Part shown: positions 16,492 to 24,196 of the stretch, piece after piece
Layout: each line of letters begins with the position of its first letter
How positions within the stretch are numbered: the stretch's first letter is position 1
From: Rhodospirillales bacterium
GTDB taxonomy: Bacteria > Pseudomonadota > Alphaproteobacteria > Rhodospirillales > WMHbin7
Reading direction: 5' to 3'
Length of the DNA: 50,857 nt
Assembly (NCBI GenBank): GCA_016215555.1
Contig: JACRJC010000044.1
Location: forward strand, 1-50,857
The notes under the pieces: generated by a model
Told to the model about the DNA's origin: nothing
Databases searched by the model: none
Seen by the model: the letters and a program-made list of their open reading frames with translations, nothing else
Position numbers and translations under genes: made by a program

Positions 16492-17924
16492 CCCGTCTGA
16501 TAGTCGGCCCCTTCAACCGCGTCGAGGGCGACCTGGAAATCAGGCTTGAGGTGGAAGACGCCCGGGTGAAGGAAGCCTTCGTGAATGCGCCCCTGTTTCG
16601 CGATTTCGAGCATCTGATGCAAGGCCGCTATCCGCTGGACGCGATGGTCATAGCGCCTCGCATCTGCGGCATCTGTTCGGTATCGCAATCGGCGGCGGCG
16701 CTTTCGGCCCTGGCCGCCAGTGCCGGTCTGGCCATGCCGACCAATGGGCGGACGGTGCTGAATCTCATGCAGGGTTTGGAAAACGCCGCCGACCATCTGG
16801 TGCATTTCGCGCTCTTCTTCATGCCCGATTTCGCGCGCGGCTGCTACGAATCAAGGCCCTGGCACGATCTTGCGGTGACCCGCTTCAAGGCCGGGTCTGG
16901 CGGCCTGGGAGCCGAGGCCGCCCAGGCGCGCTCGCGCCTGTTTCGCGCCATGGGCATTCTGGCGGGAAAATGGCCGCATTCCCTGGCCCTGACGCCGGGC
17001 GGAAGCACCAAGCCGGTGGATGCCGCCGAACGGGCCGGCCTGATGGAAATTCTTGGCGAGTTCCGACGTTTTCTGGAAACGCATCTCTTCGGCATGCCGC
17101 TCAAGGCGGTGGCGGGGTTGGCTGACGGGGCGGCGTTGGCCAACGGCGCCGGCGGCGATTTCAAACTGTTTCTCGCCATCGCCGACGATCTCGATCTATG
17201 GAGCCTGGGCCGATCAAAGGCGACGCTGATGAGCTTCGGGGCCTATCCTGGCCCCGAAGACGGCGCGAAGCTATTCGCCGCCGGTCTGTGGCGAGACGGG
17301 CAGATGCTTGCCCTCGACGAAGCGGCCATCGCCGAGGATGTCGGCCGGGCCTGGTTTCAAGGGAACGCGCCCCTGCACCCGGCCCAAGGCGCCACCGAAC
17401 CCGATGCCGGCAAGGACGGCGCCTATAGCTGGAGCAAGGCGCCGAGGCTGGCGGGGCGGACGGCGGAAGTCGGGGCCTTGGCGCGCCAGACCATGGCCGG
17501 GCAACCGTTGATCCTGTCCTTGCTGGCGGCGCACGGCTCGACGGTGGGAACAAGGGTGGTGGCAAGGCTGGTCGAACTGGCGCGCCTGGTTCCGGCCATG
17601 GAAGGCTGGGCGCGGGCCATCGATCCCCGCCAGCCCTTCTGCCTGCCTTTTCCCATCCTGGCGTCTGGGCAAGGCGTGGGCATGGTCGAGGCTGCGCGCG
17701 GCTCGCTGGGCCATTGGCTGACCGTCGAGAATGGCCGTCTGGCCGCTTATCAAGTCATCGCGCCGACGACCTGGAATTTCTCGCCCCGCGATTCAAATGG
17801 CGTCCCCGGTCCGGCGGAGGCGGCGCTGCAAGGGGTTGCGGTCGAAGGCAATGCCGCCTCGCCGGTCGCCGTCCAGCATGTGGTGCGCTCCTTCGATCCC
17901 TGCATGGCCTGCACGGTGCATTAG
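16488..17924 (+). CDS. hupV: Regulatory (H2-sensing) [NiFe]-hydrogenase large subunit
   Basis: This 478-residue subunit holds the Ni-Fe site of the H2 sensor. Ligands are RICGIC (residues 58-63) near the N-terminus and DPCMACTVH at the very end, with the last His as residue 478. The protein therefore lacks the C-terminal tail that a maturation protease removes in catalytic hydrogenases, a known property of HupV/HoxC. The ATG overlaps the hupU stop (ATGA). It probably interacts with HupT (33010-34419) to switch HupR. Confidence 0.94.
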   Translation: MTRLIVGPFNRVEGDLEIRLEVEDARVKEAFVNAPLFRDFEHLMQGRYPLDAMVIAPRICGICSVSQSAAALSALAASAGLAMPTNGRTVLNLMQGLENAADHLVHFALFFMPDFARGCYESRPWHDLAVTRFKAGSGGLGAEAAQARSRLFRAMGILAGKWPHSLALTPGGSTKPVDAAERAGLMEILGEFRRFLETHLFGMPLKAVAGLADGAALANGAGGDFKLFLAIADDLDLWSLGRSKATLMSFGAYPGPEDGAKLFAAGLWRDGQMLALDEAAIAEDVGRAWFQGNAPLHPAQGATEPDAGKDGAYSWSKAPRLAGRTAEVGALARQTMAGQPLILSLLAAHGSTVGTRVVARLVELARLVPAMEGWARAIDPRQPFCLPFPILASGQGVGMVEAARGSLGHWLTVENGRLAAYQVIAPTTWNFSPRDSNGVPGPAEAALQGVAVEGNAASPVAVQHVVRSFDPCMACTVH

Positions 17925-18301
17925 ATATGCCCCTAGCCGGGCGCGTTTCTTCGAAACGCTTGGCCGCGGCCTCAATGGCCGCTGGAAAGCAACTATCCGG
18001 ATAATGTAAAAACGGCTTCCACATGCCTCTTTATGCAGGCTTTTGTCATATAAAGAAAACTTCGGGAATCCCGGACGTTAACTTTCCGTCTGACTTGGCA
18101 CGATCCTTGCCCTTATAGAGCGGGGCCGGCTGTGCTTGCGGACCGGCCTCGAAGATCGCGGACCACGCGACAGGTTTCGTCAGGGAGGAGTGACCCCTAT
18201 CGAATCCGGACCTACCGGTCGATGCCATGCGGCATGCGGCTGGCGGCGTGGTCGCGCTCTTGCCTTGATGGGGTTGAGCGTCAGACAGAAGGGGATGCGA
18301 C
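17925..18301 (+). other. Regulatory intergenic region in front of hybO
   Basis: These 377 bases hold a 7-bp hairpin GCGTTTC/GAAACGC just after hupV and a run of short palindromes (GGCCGCGGCC). The sigma-54 promoter at 18095-18110 and an untranslated leader of about 180 bases follow. No clear TTG-N5-CAA HupR site or IHF consensus was found by eye, though a TTG-N10-CAA pair is centred on GGCCGCGGCC. Confidence 0.6.
18095..18110 (+). promoter_or_regulatory. Sigma-54 (-24/-12) promoter of the hydrogenase operon
   Basis: TTGGCACGATCCTTGC matches the RpoN consensus TGGCACG-N4-TTGC exactly, with GG (18097-18098) and GC (18109-18110) ten bases apart. Transcription should start near 18121, about 180 bases before hybO. 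The NtrC-type activator HupR encoded at 31587-33032 is the obvious partner. Confidence 0.88.
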
Positions 18302-19426
18302 ATGTTCCGAGACAATATCGAAGCGCTGGAAGCCAAGCTGGGTTTGGAGCGCCGGTCCTTCCTCAAATTCTGCGCCGCCATGGCGGCGACGATGGGGCTG
18401 CCCAAGGGCGCCGAGGCCCAGATCGCCCAGGCCATTTCGACCCCCGCCAAGCGACCTTCGGTGATCTGGCTGCATTTCCAGGAATGCACGGGCTGCACGG
18501 AATCCTTGCTGCGGGCCGAGCATCCGACCCTGGAAAAGCTGATCTTGGAAGTGATCTCGCTCGATTACCATGAAAGCCTGTTCGCCGCCGCCGGCCATCA
18601 GGCCGAAGCCGCGCGCTACGCCGCCATGGCAGCCAACAAGGGCAAATATGTGCTGGTGGTCGAAGGCGCCATCCCGGTCAAGGACGGCGGCATCTACTGC
18701 AAGATCGGCGGCAAGACCGCCATGGACATCCTGAAGGAATGCGCCGCCGACGCCGCCGCCATCATCGCCATCGGCTCTTGCGCCTCCTGGGGCGGCATGC
18801 CGAGCACACCGCCCAATCCCACCGGCGCCTCGCCGGTGAACGCCATCATCACCGACAAGCCGGTGGTCACCATTCCTGGCTGTCCGCCCAACCCCTACAA
18901 TTTCCTGTCCACCGTCGTCCATTTCCTGACCTTCGGCAGCCTGCCCAAGATCGACGACAAGGGCCGCCCGCTCTTCGCCTATTCGCGCCTGATCCACGAA
19001 AACTGCGAGCGCCGCGCCCATTTCGACGCCGGCCGCTTCGCCATGGAATTCGGCGATGACGGGCACCGCCAGGGTTATTGCCTTTACAAGTTGGGCTGCA
19101 AGGGCCCCGAGACCTACGCCAACTGCCCCTCGATCCTGTTCGGCGACGTCGGCTCGGGTTCCTGGCCGGTCGGTACCGGCCATCCCTGCATCGGCTGCAC
19201 CGAAAAGGGCGTCGGCTTCTACAAGCCCATCCATCAACTGGCCGACGTCAAGAACGTGGTCCCGCCCGCCTCCTATCCGCGCGTCGTCGAAGAGCAGGGT
19301 GTCGGCGCCACCATCGGCTCGGCGGCGGTGGTTGCCGCCGTGGCCGGTCTGGCCGCCGGAGCGGGCTACAAGCTGGCCGGCAATCTCGGCAAGGATGGCG
19401 GTTCCGACAAAGACGCCGCGGAATAA
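18302..19426 (+). CDS. hybO: Uptake [NiFe]-hydrogenase small subunit, Tat-exported
   Basis: This 374-residue small subunit carries three iron-sulfur clusters. The N-terminal twin-arginine motif ERRSFLKFC (R17-R18) directs Tat export together with the folded large subunit. Proximal cluster ligands begin at ECTGCTES (C62, C65). Further ligands lie in GSCASWGG, IPGCPPNP, ENCERRAHF, GCKGPETYANCPS and HPCIGC. A C-terminal membrane anchor spans about 334-358. Gly stands between the proximal cysteines and at the SWGG site, where oxygen-tolerant enzymes have extra cysteines, so this is the standard oxygen-sensitive type. The gene order hybOABC matches E. coli hydrogenase-2 (group 1c). Confidence 0.94.
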   Translation: MFRDNIEALEAKLGLERRSFLKFCAAMAATMGLPKGAEAQIAQAISTPAKRPSVIWLHFQECTGCTESLLRAEHPTLEKLILEVISLDYHESLFAAAGHQAEAARYAAMAANKGKYVLVVEGAIPVKDGGIYCKIGGKTAMDILKECAADAAAIIAIGSCASWGGMPSTPPNPTGASPVNAIITDKPVVTIPGCPPNPYNFLSTVVHFLTFGSLPKIDDKGRPLFAYSRLIHENCERRAHFDAGRFAMEFGDDGHRQGYCLYKLGCKGPETYANCPSILFGDVGSGSWPVGTGHPCIGCTEKGVGFYKPIHQLADVKNVVPPASYPRVVEEQGVGATIGSAAVVAAVAGLAAGAGYKLAGNLGKDGGSDKDAAE

Positions 19427-19437
19427 GGAGCCCTGCC

Positions 19438-20421
19438 ATGACGCTCGATCGGCGTAACTTCATGAAGGCGGCGTTGGGCGGCTCAGCCGCAGCGGCTGCC
19501 GCCGTCTCCCTGGCCCCCAACCCGGCCCTGGCCCGCGACAACAAACAGATGCCGCCCAAGGCTCTGGGCCTGCTGTTCGATTCCACGCTGTGCATCGGCT
19601 GCAAGGCCTGCGTCAAGTCCTGCAAGGAAGCCAACGGCATGCCGGCGGAATTCTCGACGCCGGACAAGCTGTGGGACACGCCGCTTGATCTGTCGGGCAA
19701 GACCCTGAACGTCATCAAGTCCTATGCCGAGGGCACCTCGGACGTGAAGGACCGCGAGGGCAACGGCTATGCCTTCGTGAAAAAGTCGTGCCTGCATTGC
19801 GTCGATCCGTCCTGCGTCTCGGCCTGTCCGGTGACGGCGATGAGCAAGGATCCGGAAACCGGCATCGTCGGCTACGATCCCGACAAATGCATCGGCTGCC
19901 GCTATTGCGTCGCCGCCTGCCCCTTCGGCGTGCCGCGCTTCCAATACGACACCGCGACGCCGCGCATCCAGAAATGCCAGCTTTGCAAGCACCTCCTGCC
20001 GGAAGGCAAGTTCGCCGCCTGCGCCGAAGTCTGCCCGACCGGAGCCACCTTGTTCGGTCCCGTCGAGCTGCTGAAGGCCGAAGCGAGCCGCCGCCTGGAA
20101 CTGGAGGCGGGCAGCGCCGCCGTCTATCCCCGCGGCAATATCGAATCGCCCTTCCCCTCGCACGAGAAGCCCGCACCCGAATATAAGAAGCGCATCTATG
20201 GCGAGAAGGAAATCGGCGGCACCCAGATGATGCTGCTGGCCGGCATGTCTTTCGGCAAGCTGGGCTATCCCGATCTGCCCGAGCAAAGCTTCGCGGCCAA
20301 GTCGGAAAGTCTGCAACATGGACTTTATGGCGGCATGATCCTGCCCTTGGTGGCTCTGGCCGGTCTGGCCTATGCCGCCAAGCGCACCGTCGGCACCGGT
20401 TCTGGCGAGAAGGGGGAATAA
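19438..20421 (+). CDS. hybA: Hydrogenase iron-sulfur electron-transfer subunit HybA
   Basis: This 327-residue ferredoxin-like protein starts with a Tat signal (LDRRNFMKAALGG) and has four cysteine groups: CIGCKACVKSC, CLHCVDPSCVSACP, CIGCRYCVAACP and CQLCKHLL...CAEVCP. It should carry four [4Fe-4S] clusters on the periplasmic side. A C-terminal membrane helix (MILPLVALAGLAYAA) anchors it. It passes electrons from HybO to HybB and quinone. Start at ATG 19438, preceded by AAGGAG. Confidence 0.93.
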   Translation: MTLDRRNFMKAALGGSAAAAAAVSLAPNPALARDNKQMPPKALGLLFDSTLCIGCKACVKSCKEANGMPAEFSTPDKLWDTPLDLSGKTLNVIKSYAEGTSDVKDREGNGYAFVKKSCLHCVDPSCVSACPVTAMSKDPETGIVGYDPDKCIGCRYCVAACPFGVPRFQYDTATPRIQKCQLCKHLLPEGKFAACAEVCPTGATLFGPVELLKAEASRRLELEAGSAAVYPRGNIESPFPSHEKPAPEYKKRIYGEKEIGGTQMMLLAGMSFGKLGYPDLPEQSFAAKSESLQHGLYGGMILPLVALAGLAYAAKRTVGTGSGEKGE

Positions 20422-20422
20422 A

Positions 20423-21571
20423 ATGAAAGCCCAACCCATCGGCGGACGCCTGGTTTCCCCGGTCACGCTTGTCCTTTCGGTTCTGGTTTTGCTGGCGGCC
20501 TTCTTCGGCGCCCAGCGTTTCCTGTTCGGCTTCAACTCGGTCGCCAACATCAATGACGGCTATCCCTGGGGCATCTGGATCGCCTGGGACGTCGTCATCG
20601 GCACAGGCCTGGCCTGCGGCGGCTATGCGCTGGCCCTGCTGATCTATATCGCCAACAAGAGCCAGTACCATCCCCTGATGCGCCCGGCCCTGCTGGCCAG
20701 CGTCTTCGGCTATACGCTGGGCGGCATTTCGGTCATCTTCGATCTGGGCCGCTACTGGAACTTCTGGCACATCCTGTTCCCGACCTATCAGCAATACGGC
20801 TCGGTGATGGTCGAGGTGGCGTTGTGCGTCGCCGCCTACATCATCGTTCTGTGGATCGAGTTCAGCCCCGTTCTGTGCGAGAAGCTGGGCTTGCCGGGCT
20901 TGAAGAAATTCACAGACAAATGGATGTTCCTGATTATCGCGCTTGGCATTCTGCTGCCGACCATGCACCAATCCTCGCTGGGTTCGCTGCTGATCGTCTA
21001 CGGCGCCCAGATCAGCCCCTTGTGGCAGACCTTGTTCCTGCCGCTTCTGTTCCTGATCTCGGCCGTCGCCATGGGCTATGCCGTGGTGGTGTTCGAGGCC
21101 TGCACCTCGACCGCCGGCTTCAAGCGCAAGATCGACCATGAACTGCCGCTGATCGCCAGCCTGTCCAAGATCATGGCCTATCTGCTGGTGGCCTTCATCG
21201 TCATCCGCCTGGGCGACATCGTCGTTCGCGGCGCCTTCGGCTCGATGTTCACCGAGGGCGTGAAGAGCTTCATGTTCTGGGTCGAGATGACGCTGTTCGC
21301 CCTGCCGGTGGCCATGCTGCTTTCGCCCGGCGTCAAGCGCGACGCCAAGATCTACTTCCTGGCCGCCTGCTCGATGCTGCTGGCCGCCGTTCTCTACCGC
21401 ATCGACGCCTATCTGGTCGGCTACGACACCGGCCCCGGTTGGCACTATTTCCCCGCCGTCCCCGAAATCATGATTACGATCGGCATCGTCGCCTTCGAAA
21501 TCCTGGGATACATCTATTTCGTCCGCTTCTTCCCCGTCCTGCCCGGCCAGGGCTCGGACCAGACGCACTGA
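20423..21571 (+). CDS. hybB: Hydrogenase membrane subunit HybB (NrfD/PsrC family)
   Basis: This 382-residue integral membrane protein has about nine or ten hydrophobic segments and no haem-binding histidine pattern, as in NrfD/PsrC quinone-linked subunits. Early motifs NDGYPWGIWIAWDVVIGTG and ACGGYALALLIY are typical of HybB. It links the periplasmic electron chain to the quinone pool, and in hydrogenase-2 it allows energy-conserving, reversible use of H2. It lies one base after the hybA stop. Confidence 0.93.
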   Translation: MKAQPIGGRLVSPVTLVLSVLVLLAAFFGAQRFLFGFNSVANINDGYPWGIWIAWDVVIGTGLACGGYALALLIYIANKSQYHPLMRPALLASVFGYTLGGISVIFDLGRYWNFWHILFPTYQQYGSVMVEVALCVAAYIIVLWIEFSPVLCEKLGLPGLKKFTDKWMFLIIALGILLPTMHQSSLGSLLIVYGAQISPLWQTLFLPLLFLISAVAMGYAVVVFEACTSTAGFKRKIDHELPLIASLSKIMAYLLVAFIVIRLGDIVVRGAFGSMFTEGVKSFMFWVEMTLFALPVAMLLSPGVKRDAKIYFLAACSMLLAAVLYRIDAYLVGYDTGPGWHYFPAVPEIMITIGIVAFEILGYIYFVRFFPVLPGQGSDQTH

Positions 21572-21586
21572 ACAGGAGGCTTGGCC

Positions 21587-23290
21587 GTGTCTAAACGCAT
21601 CACCATCGATCCCATCACCCGCATCGAAGGCCATTTGCGCATCGACGTCGAGGTGGACGGCGGCAAGGTTCAGAAATCCTGGGCCTCGGGCCAGATGTGG
21701 CGCGGCGTCGAGCAGATTCTGCTGGGCCGCGATCCCCGCGACGCCTGGGCCATCACCCAGCGTTTCTGCGGCGTCTGTACCACCGTTCACGCCATCACCT
21801 CCGTGCGCGCCGTCGAAAACGCGCTGAATCTGGAAGTGCCGCTGAACGCGCAGTACATCCGCAACATGATCGTCACGGCGCATGCCATCCACGATCATAT
21901 CGTGCATTTCTACCATCTGGCGGCCCTGGATTGGGTTGACGTCACCAGCGCGCTCAAGGCCGATCCGGTCAAAGCCGCGGCCTGGATCGAGCAATATACC
22001 GACTGGCCCCTCAACAACAAATTCGAGATGACGGCGGTCAAGAACAAGCTGGCCACCTTCGTGGCTGGCGGCCAGTTGGGCCCCTTCACCAACGGCTATT
22101 GGGGCCATCCGGCGATGAAGCTGTCGCCCGAGGTCAACCTGGTCGCCGTCGCCCACTATCTGCAGGCGCTGGATGCCCAGCGCAAGGCCAACAAGATCGT
22201 CAGCACCCTGGGCTCGAAAAGCCCGCATGTGCAGAACATGGCGGTCGGCGGCGTGGCCAACCCCATCGCGCTTGACAGTCAGTCGGTGCTGTCGATCGAA
22301 CGTCTCTTGCTGGTCAAGGAACAGATCGACGCGCTCAACACCTTCATTCAGAAAGTGTTGCTGGTCGATGTCGCCGCCGTGGGCGCCGTCTATGCCGACT
22401 GGACCAAATACGGCGCCGGCGTCACCAACTATCTGTCGGTGCCTGACCTGCCCATGGATACCAAGGGCACGCAGTTCCAGATGCCGGGCGGCTATATCGC
22501 CGGCGGCGACATCGCCACCTTCAAGCCGATCACCAGCTATCAGGACGCTTATTTCCGCGACGGCGTCGCCGAAAGCGTCAAGCATGCCTGGTACAAGGGC
22601 GGCAAGGGGGCCTTGCATCCCTGGAAGGGCGAAACCATCGCCGAATACACCGACTTCCAGGACAATGGCAAATATTCGTGGGTCAAGGCCCCGACCTTCT
22701 ACGGCAAGCCCGCCCAGGTGGGTCCGCTGGCCAATGTGCTGTGCATGTATGCCGCGGGACATAAGCCGACCCAGGCCTATGCCACCAAGGTTCTGGATAC
22801 CGCCAGCGCGCTTCTGGGCCAAAAGATCGGCCTGCCGGCCATGCATTCCACCATCGGCCGCATCGCCGCCCGCGCCATCCGCTGCGCGGTCATGGGCGAA
22901 TATCTGGCCTCGAACTGGCAGGCCCTGATCGACAATATCGCCAAGGGCGACGCCAAGACCTTCAACGCCCCGGTCTTCCCCAAGGGCGAACAGATGGGTT
23001 TCGGTTTCCACGAAGCGCCGCGCGGCGCGCTGTCGCACTGGGTGGTCATCAAGGACGGCAAGATCGCCAACTATCAGGCGGTGGTGCCCACCACCTGGAA
23101 CGCGGCGCCCCGCAATGAGGACGACGCCATCGGTCCCTACGAGGCTTCGTTGCTGGACAATCCGGTGGCCGATCCGGAACGTCCGTTGGAAGTCCTGCGC
23201 ACCATCCACTCCTTCGATCCATGCCTGGCCTGCGCCGTGCACCTGGTCGATCGCGAGAAGCGCAAGATTGTGCAAGTCAAGGCCCTTTAA
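21587..23290 (+). CDS. hybC: Uptake [NiFe]-hydrogenase large subunit
   Basis: This 567-residue catalytic subunit has Ni-Fe ligands RFCGVC (C61, C64) and DPCLACAVH (C546, C549, H552). A 15-residue tail after His552 (LVDREKRKIVQVKAL) must be cut off by the endopeptidase HybD after Ni insertion. The GTG at 21587 is chosen as start because AGGAGG ends eight bases before it; an in-frame TTG at 21581 would be too close. It has no export signal and travels with HybO. A strong terminator follows at 23308-23346. Confidence 0.95.
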   Translation: MSKRITIDPITRIEGHLRIDVEVDGGKVQKSWASGQMWRGVEQILLGRDPRDAWAITQRFCGVCTTVHAITSVRAVENALNLEVPLNAQYIRNMIVTAHAIHDHIVHFYHLAALDWVDVTSALKADPVKAAAWIEQYTDWPLNNKFEMTAVKNKLATFVAGGQLGPFTNGYWGHPAMKLSPEVNLVAVAHYLQALDAQRKANKIVSTLGSKSPHVQNMAVGGVANPIALDSQSVLSIERLLLVKEQIDALNTFIQKVLLVDVAAVGAVYADWTKYGAGVTNYLSVPDLPMDTKGTQFQMPGGYIAGGDIATFKPITSYQDAYFRDGVAESVKHAWYKGGKGALHPWKGETIAEYTDFQDNGKYSWVKAPTFYGKPAQVGPLANVLCMYAAGHKPTQAYATKVLDTASALLGQKIGLPAMHSTIGRIAARAIRCAVMGEYLASNWQALIDNIAKGDAKTFNAPVFPKGEQMGFGFHEAPRGALSHWVVIKDGKIANYQAVVPTTWNAAPRNEDDAIGPYEASLLDNPVADPERPLEVLRTIHSFDPCLACAVHLVDREKRKIVQVKAL

Positions 23291-23307
23291 TCCCCCGTAC
23301 CCCCTTG

Positions 23308-23346
23308 AACCCTCCCATTGCGAAAGTGATGGGAGGGTTTTATTTT
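23308..23346 (+). terminator. Rho-independent terminator after hybC
   Basis: AACCCTCCCAT pairs perfectly with ATGGGAGGGTT around a 10-base loop and is followed by TTATTTT. It separates the four structural genes from the maturation genes and should limit read-through. Confidence 0.85.
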
Positions 23347-23370
23347 AGTCGTTCAGTTCCCGCTTTTCCC

Positions 23371-23428
23371 GTCATCGCCGGGCTTGACCCGGCGATCCAT
23401 GGATGCCCGGATCATGTCCGGGCATGAC
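23371..23428. repeat. Dispersed cloverleaf-like palindromic repeat
   Basis: Outer GTCAT/ATGAC ends enclose two hairpins, CGCCGGG/CCCGGCG and GCCCGG/CCGGGC, forming a three-way junction. The GTCAT-CGCCGGGCTTGACCC side is shared with 50637-50656 and, inverted, with 178-197. Such elements are widespread between genes in alphaproteobacteria. Confidence 0.75.
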
Positions 23429-23479
23429 AAGGTGGGGCAGCGCGGTCATGGAATCTACTTTCTTGGAAAGACGAAAACG

Positions 23480-23962
23480 ATGCGCGTTATGGTTCTGGGG
23501 ATCGGCAATATCTTGATGTGCGACGAGGGGATCGGCATCCGCGTCGTCAACGATATCGAAAGCCGCTTTCGCTTCCCCGACGCCGTCGAATTGATGGATG
23601 GCGGCACGTCGGGCATGGAACTGCTCGATCCGCTGAGCAATCTTGATCACCTGATCGTGGTCGATGCCGTGCGCTCGGGCGATCCCGCCGGCACGATGAT
23701 CCGGCTGGAAGACGGGGAAGTACCGGCCCTGTTCCAGACCCGCCTGTCGCCGCACCAGTTGGGCCTGTCCGACGTGCTGGCGACCTTGCTGCTGATGGAG
23801 ACGTTTCCCAAACATCTGGTGCTGCTGGGTTGCGAGCCGAAATCGCTGGAAACACATATGGGCCTGACGCCCGAGGTCGAGGCCACGGTCGAGCCCTTGA
23901 TCGAAGCCGTGCTTAAGGAACTTGCGGCCATCGGCATCAAGCCCTTGTCGGGAGTGGCCTGA
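23480..23962 (+). CDS. hybD: Hydrogenase maturation endopeptidase
   Basis: This 160-residue HybD/HupD-family protease removes the C-terminal tail of the HybC precursor. The nickel-sensing residues can be placed: Glu16 (MCDEGIG), Asp62 (LIVVDAV) and His92 (SPHQLG), almost the same numbers as in E. coli HybD. Start at ATG 23480, 17 bases after the GGAAAG-containing leader. It begins the maturation run, in which most genes overlap or nearly touch. Because a terminator precedes it, either read-through or an unseen promoter in 23347-23479 must supply transcription. Confidence 0.94.
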   Translation: MRVMVLGIGNILMCDEGIGIRVVNDIESRFRFPDAVELMDGGTSGMELLDPLSNLDHLIVVDAVRSGDPAGTMIRLEDGEVPALFQTRLSPHQLGLSDVLATLLLMETFPKHLVLLGCEPKSLETHMGLTPEVEATVEPLIEAVLKELAAIGIKPLSGVA

Positions 23963-23965
23963 ACC

Positions 23966-24196
23966 ATGTGCATGGCCATTCCGTCCGAAGTGATTTCCAT
24001 AGAAAACGGCATGGCCACCGTCGAATGTTTCGGCGTCACGCGCCAGGCCAGCCTGCTGATGATGGACGGTCAGGTGGCGGTCGGCGATTACGTGCTGATC
24101 CAGGCCGGCGGATTCGTGGCCGAGCTGGTGGACAAGCAGACGGCGCTGGAAACCCAGGCCATGATGGCCGAAATGCTGGCTCACCAGGCGTCATGA
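23966..24196 (+). CDS. hypC: Hydrogenase maturation chaperone HypC/HybG, first copy
   Basis: This 76-residue chaperone has the essential N-terminal Met-Cys (MCMAIPSEV), VECFGVTRQASLLM and the GDYVLIQAGGFVAEL block. HypC carries the Fe(CN)2CO unit with HypD and delivers it to the large subunit precursor. Its place next to hybD, as hybG in E. coli, suggests it serves HybC. A second copy is at 27571-27801. Confidence 0.93.
   Translation: MCMAIPSEVISIENGMATVECFGVTRQASLLMMDGQVAVGDYVLIQAGGFVAELVDKQTALETQAMMAEMLAHQAS

Noticed and set aside
21581-21586. TTG start codon for hybC at 21581
   Set aside because: It would leave only one base after AGGAGG; the GTG at 21587 has proper spacing.
19715-23275. 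An 1186-codon open frame on the minus strand opposite hybA-hybB-hybC
   Set aside because: It is a by-product of high GC codon usage. The plus strand encodes three complete, motif-rich hydrogenase subunits, and the antisense translation has no recognisable domain.
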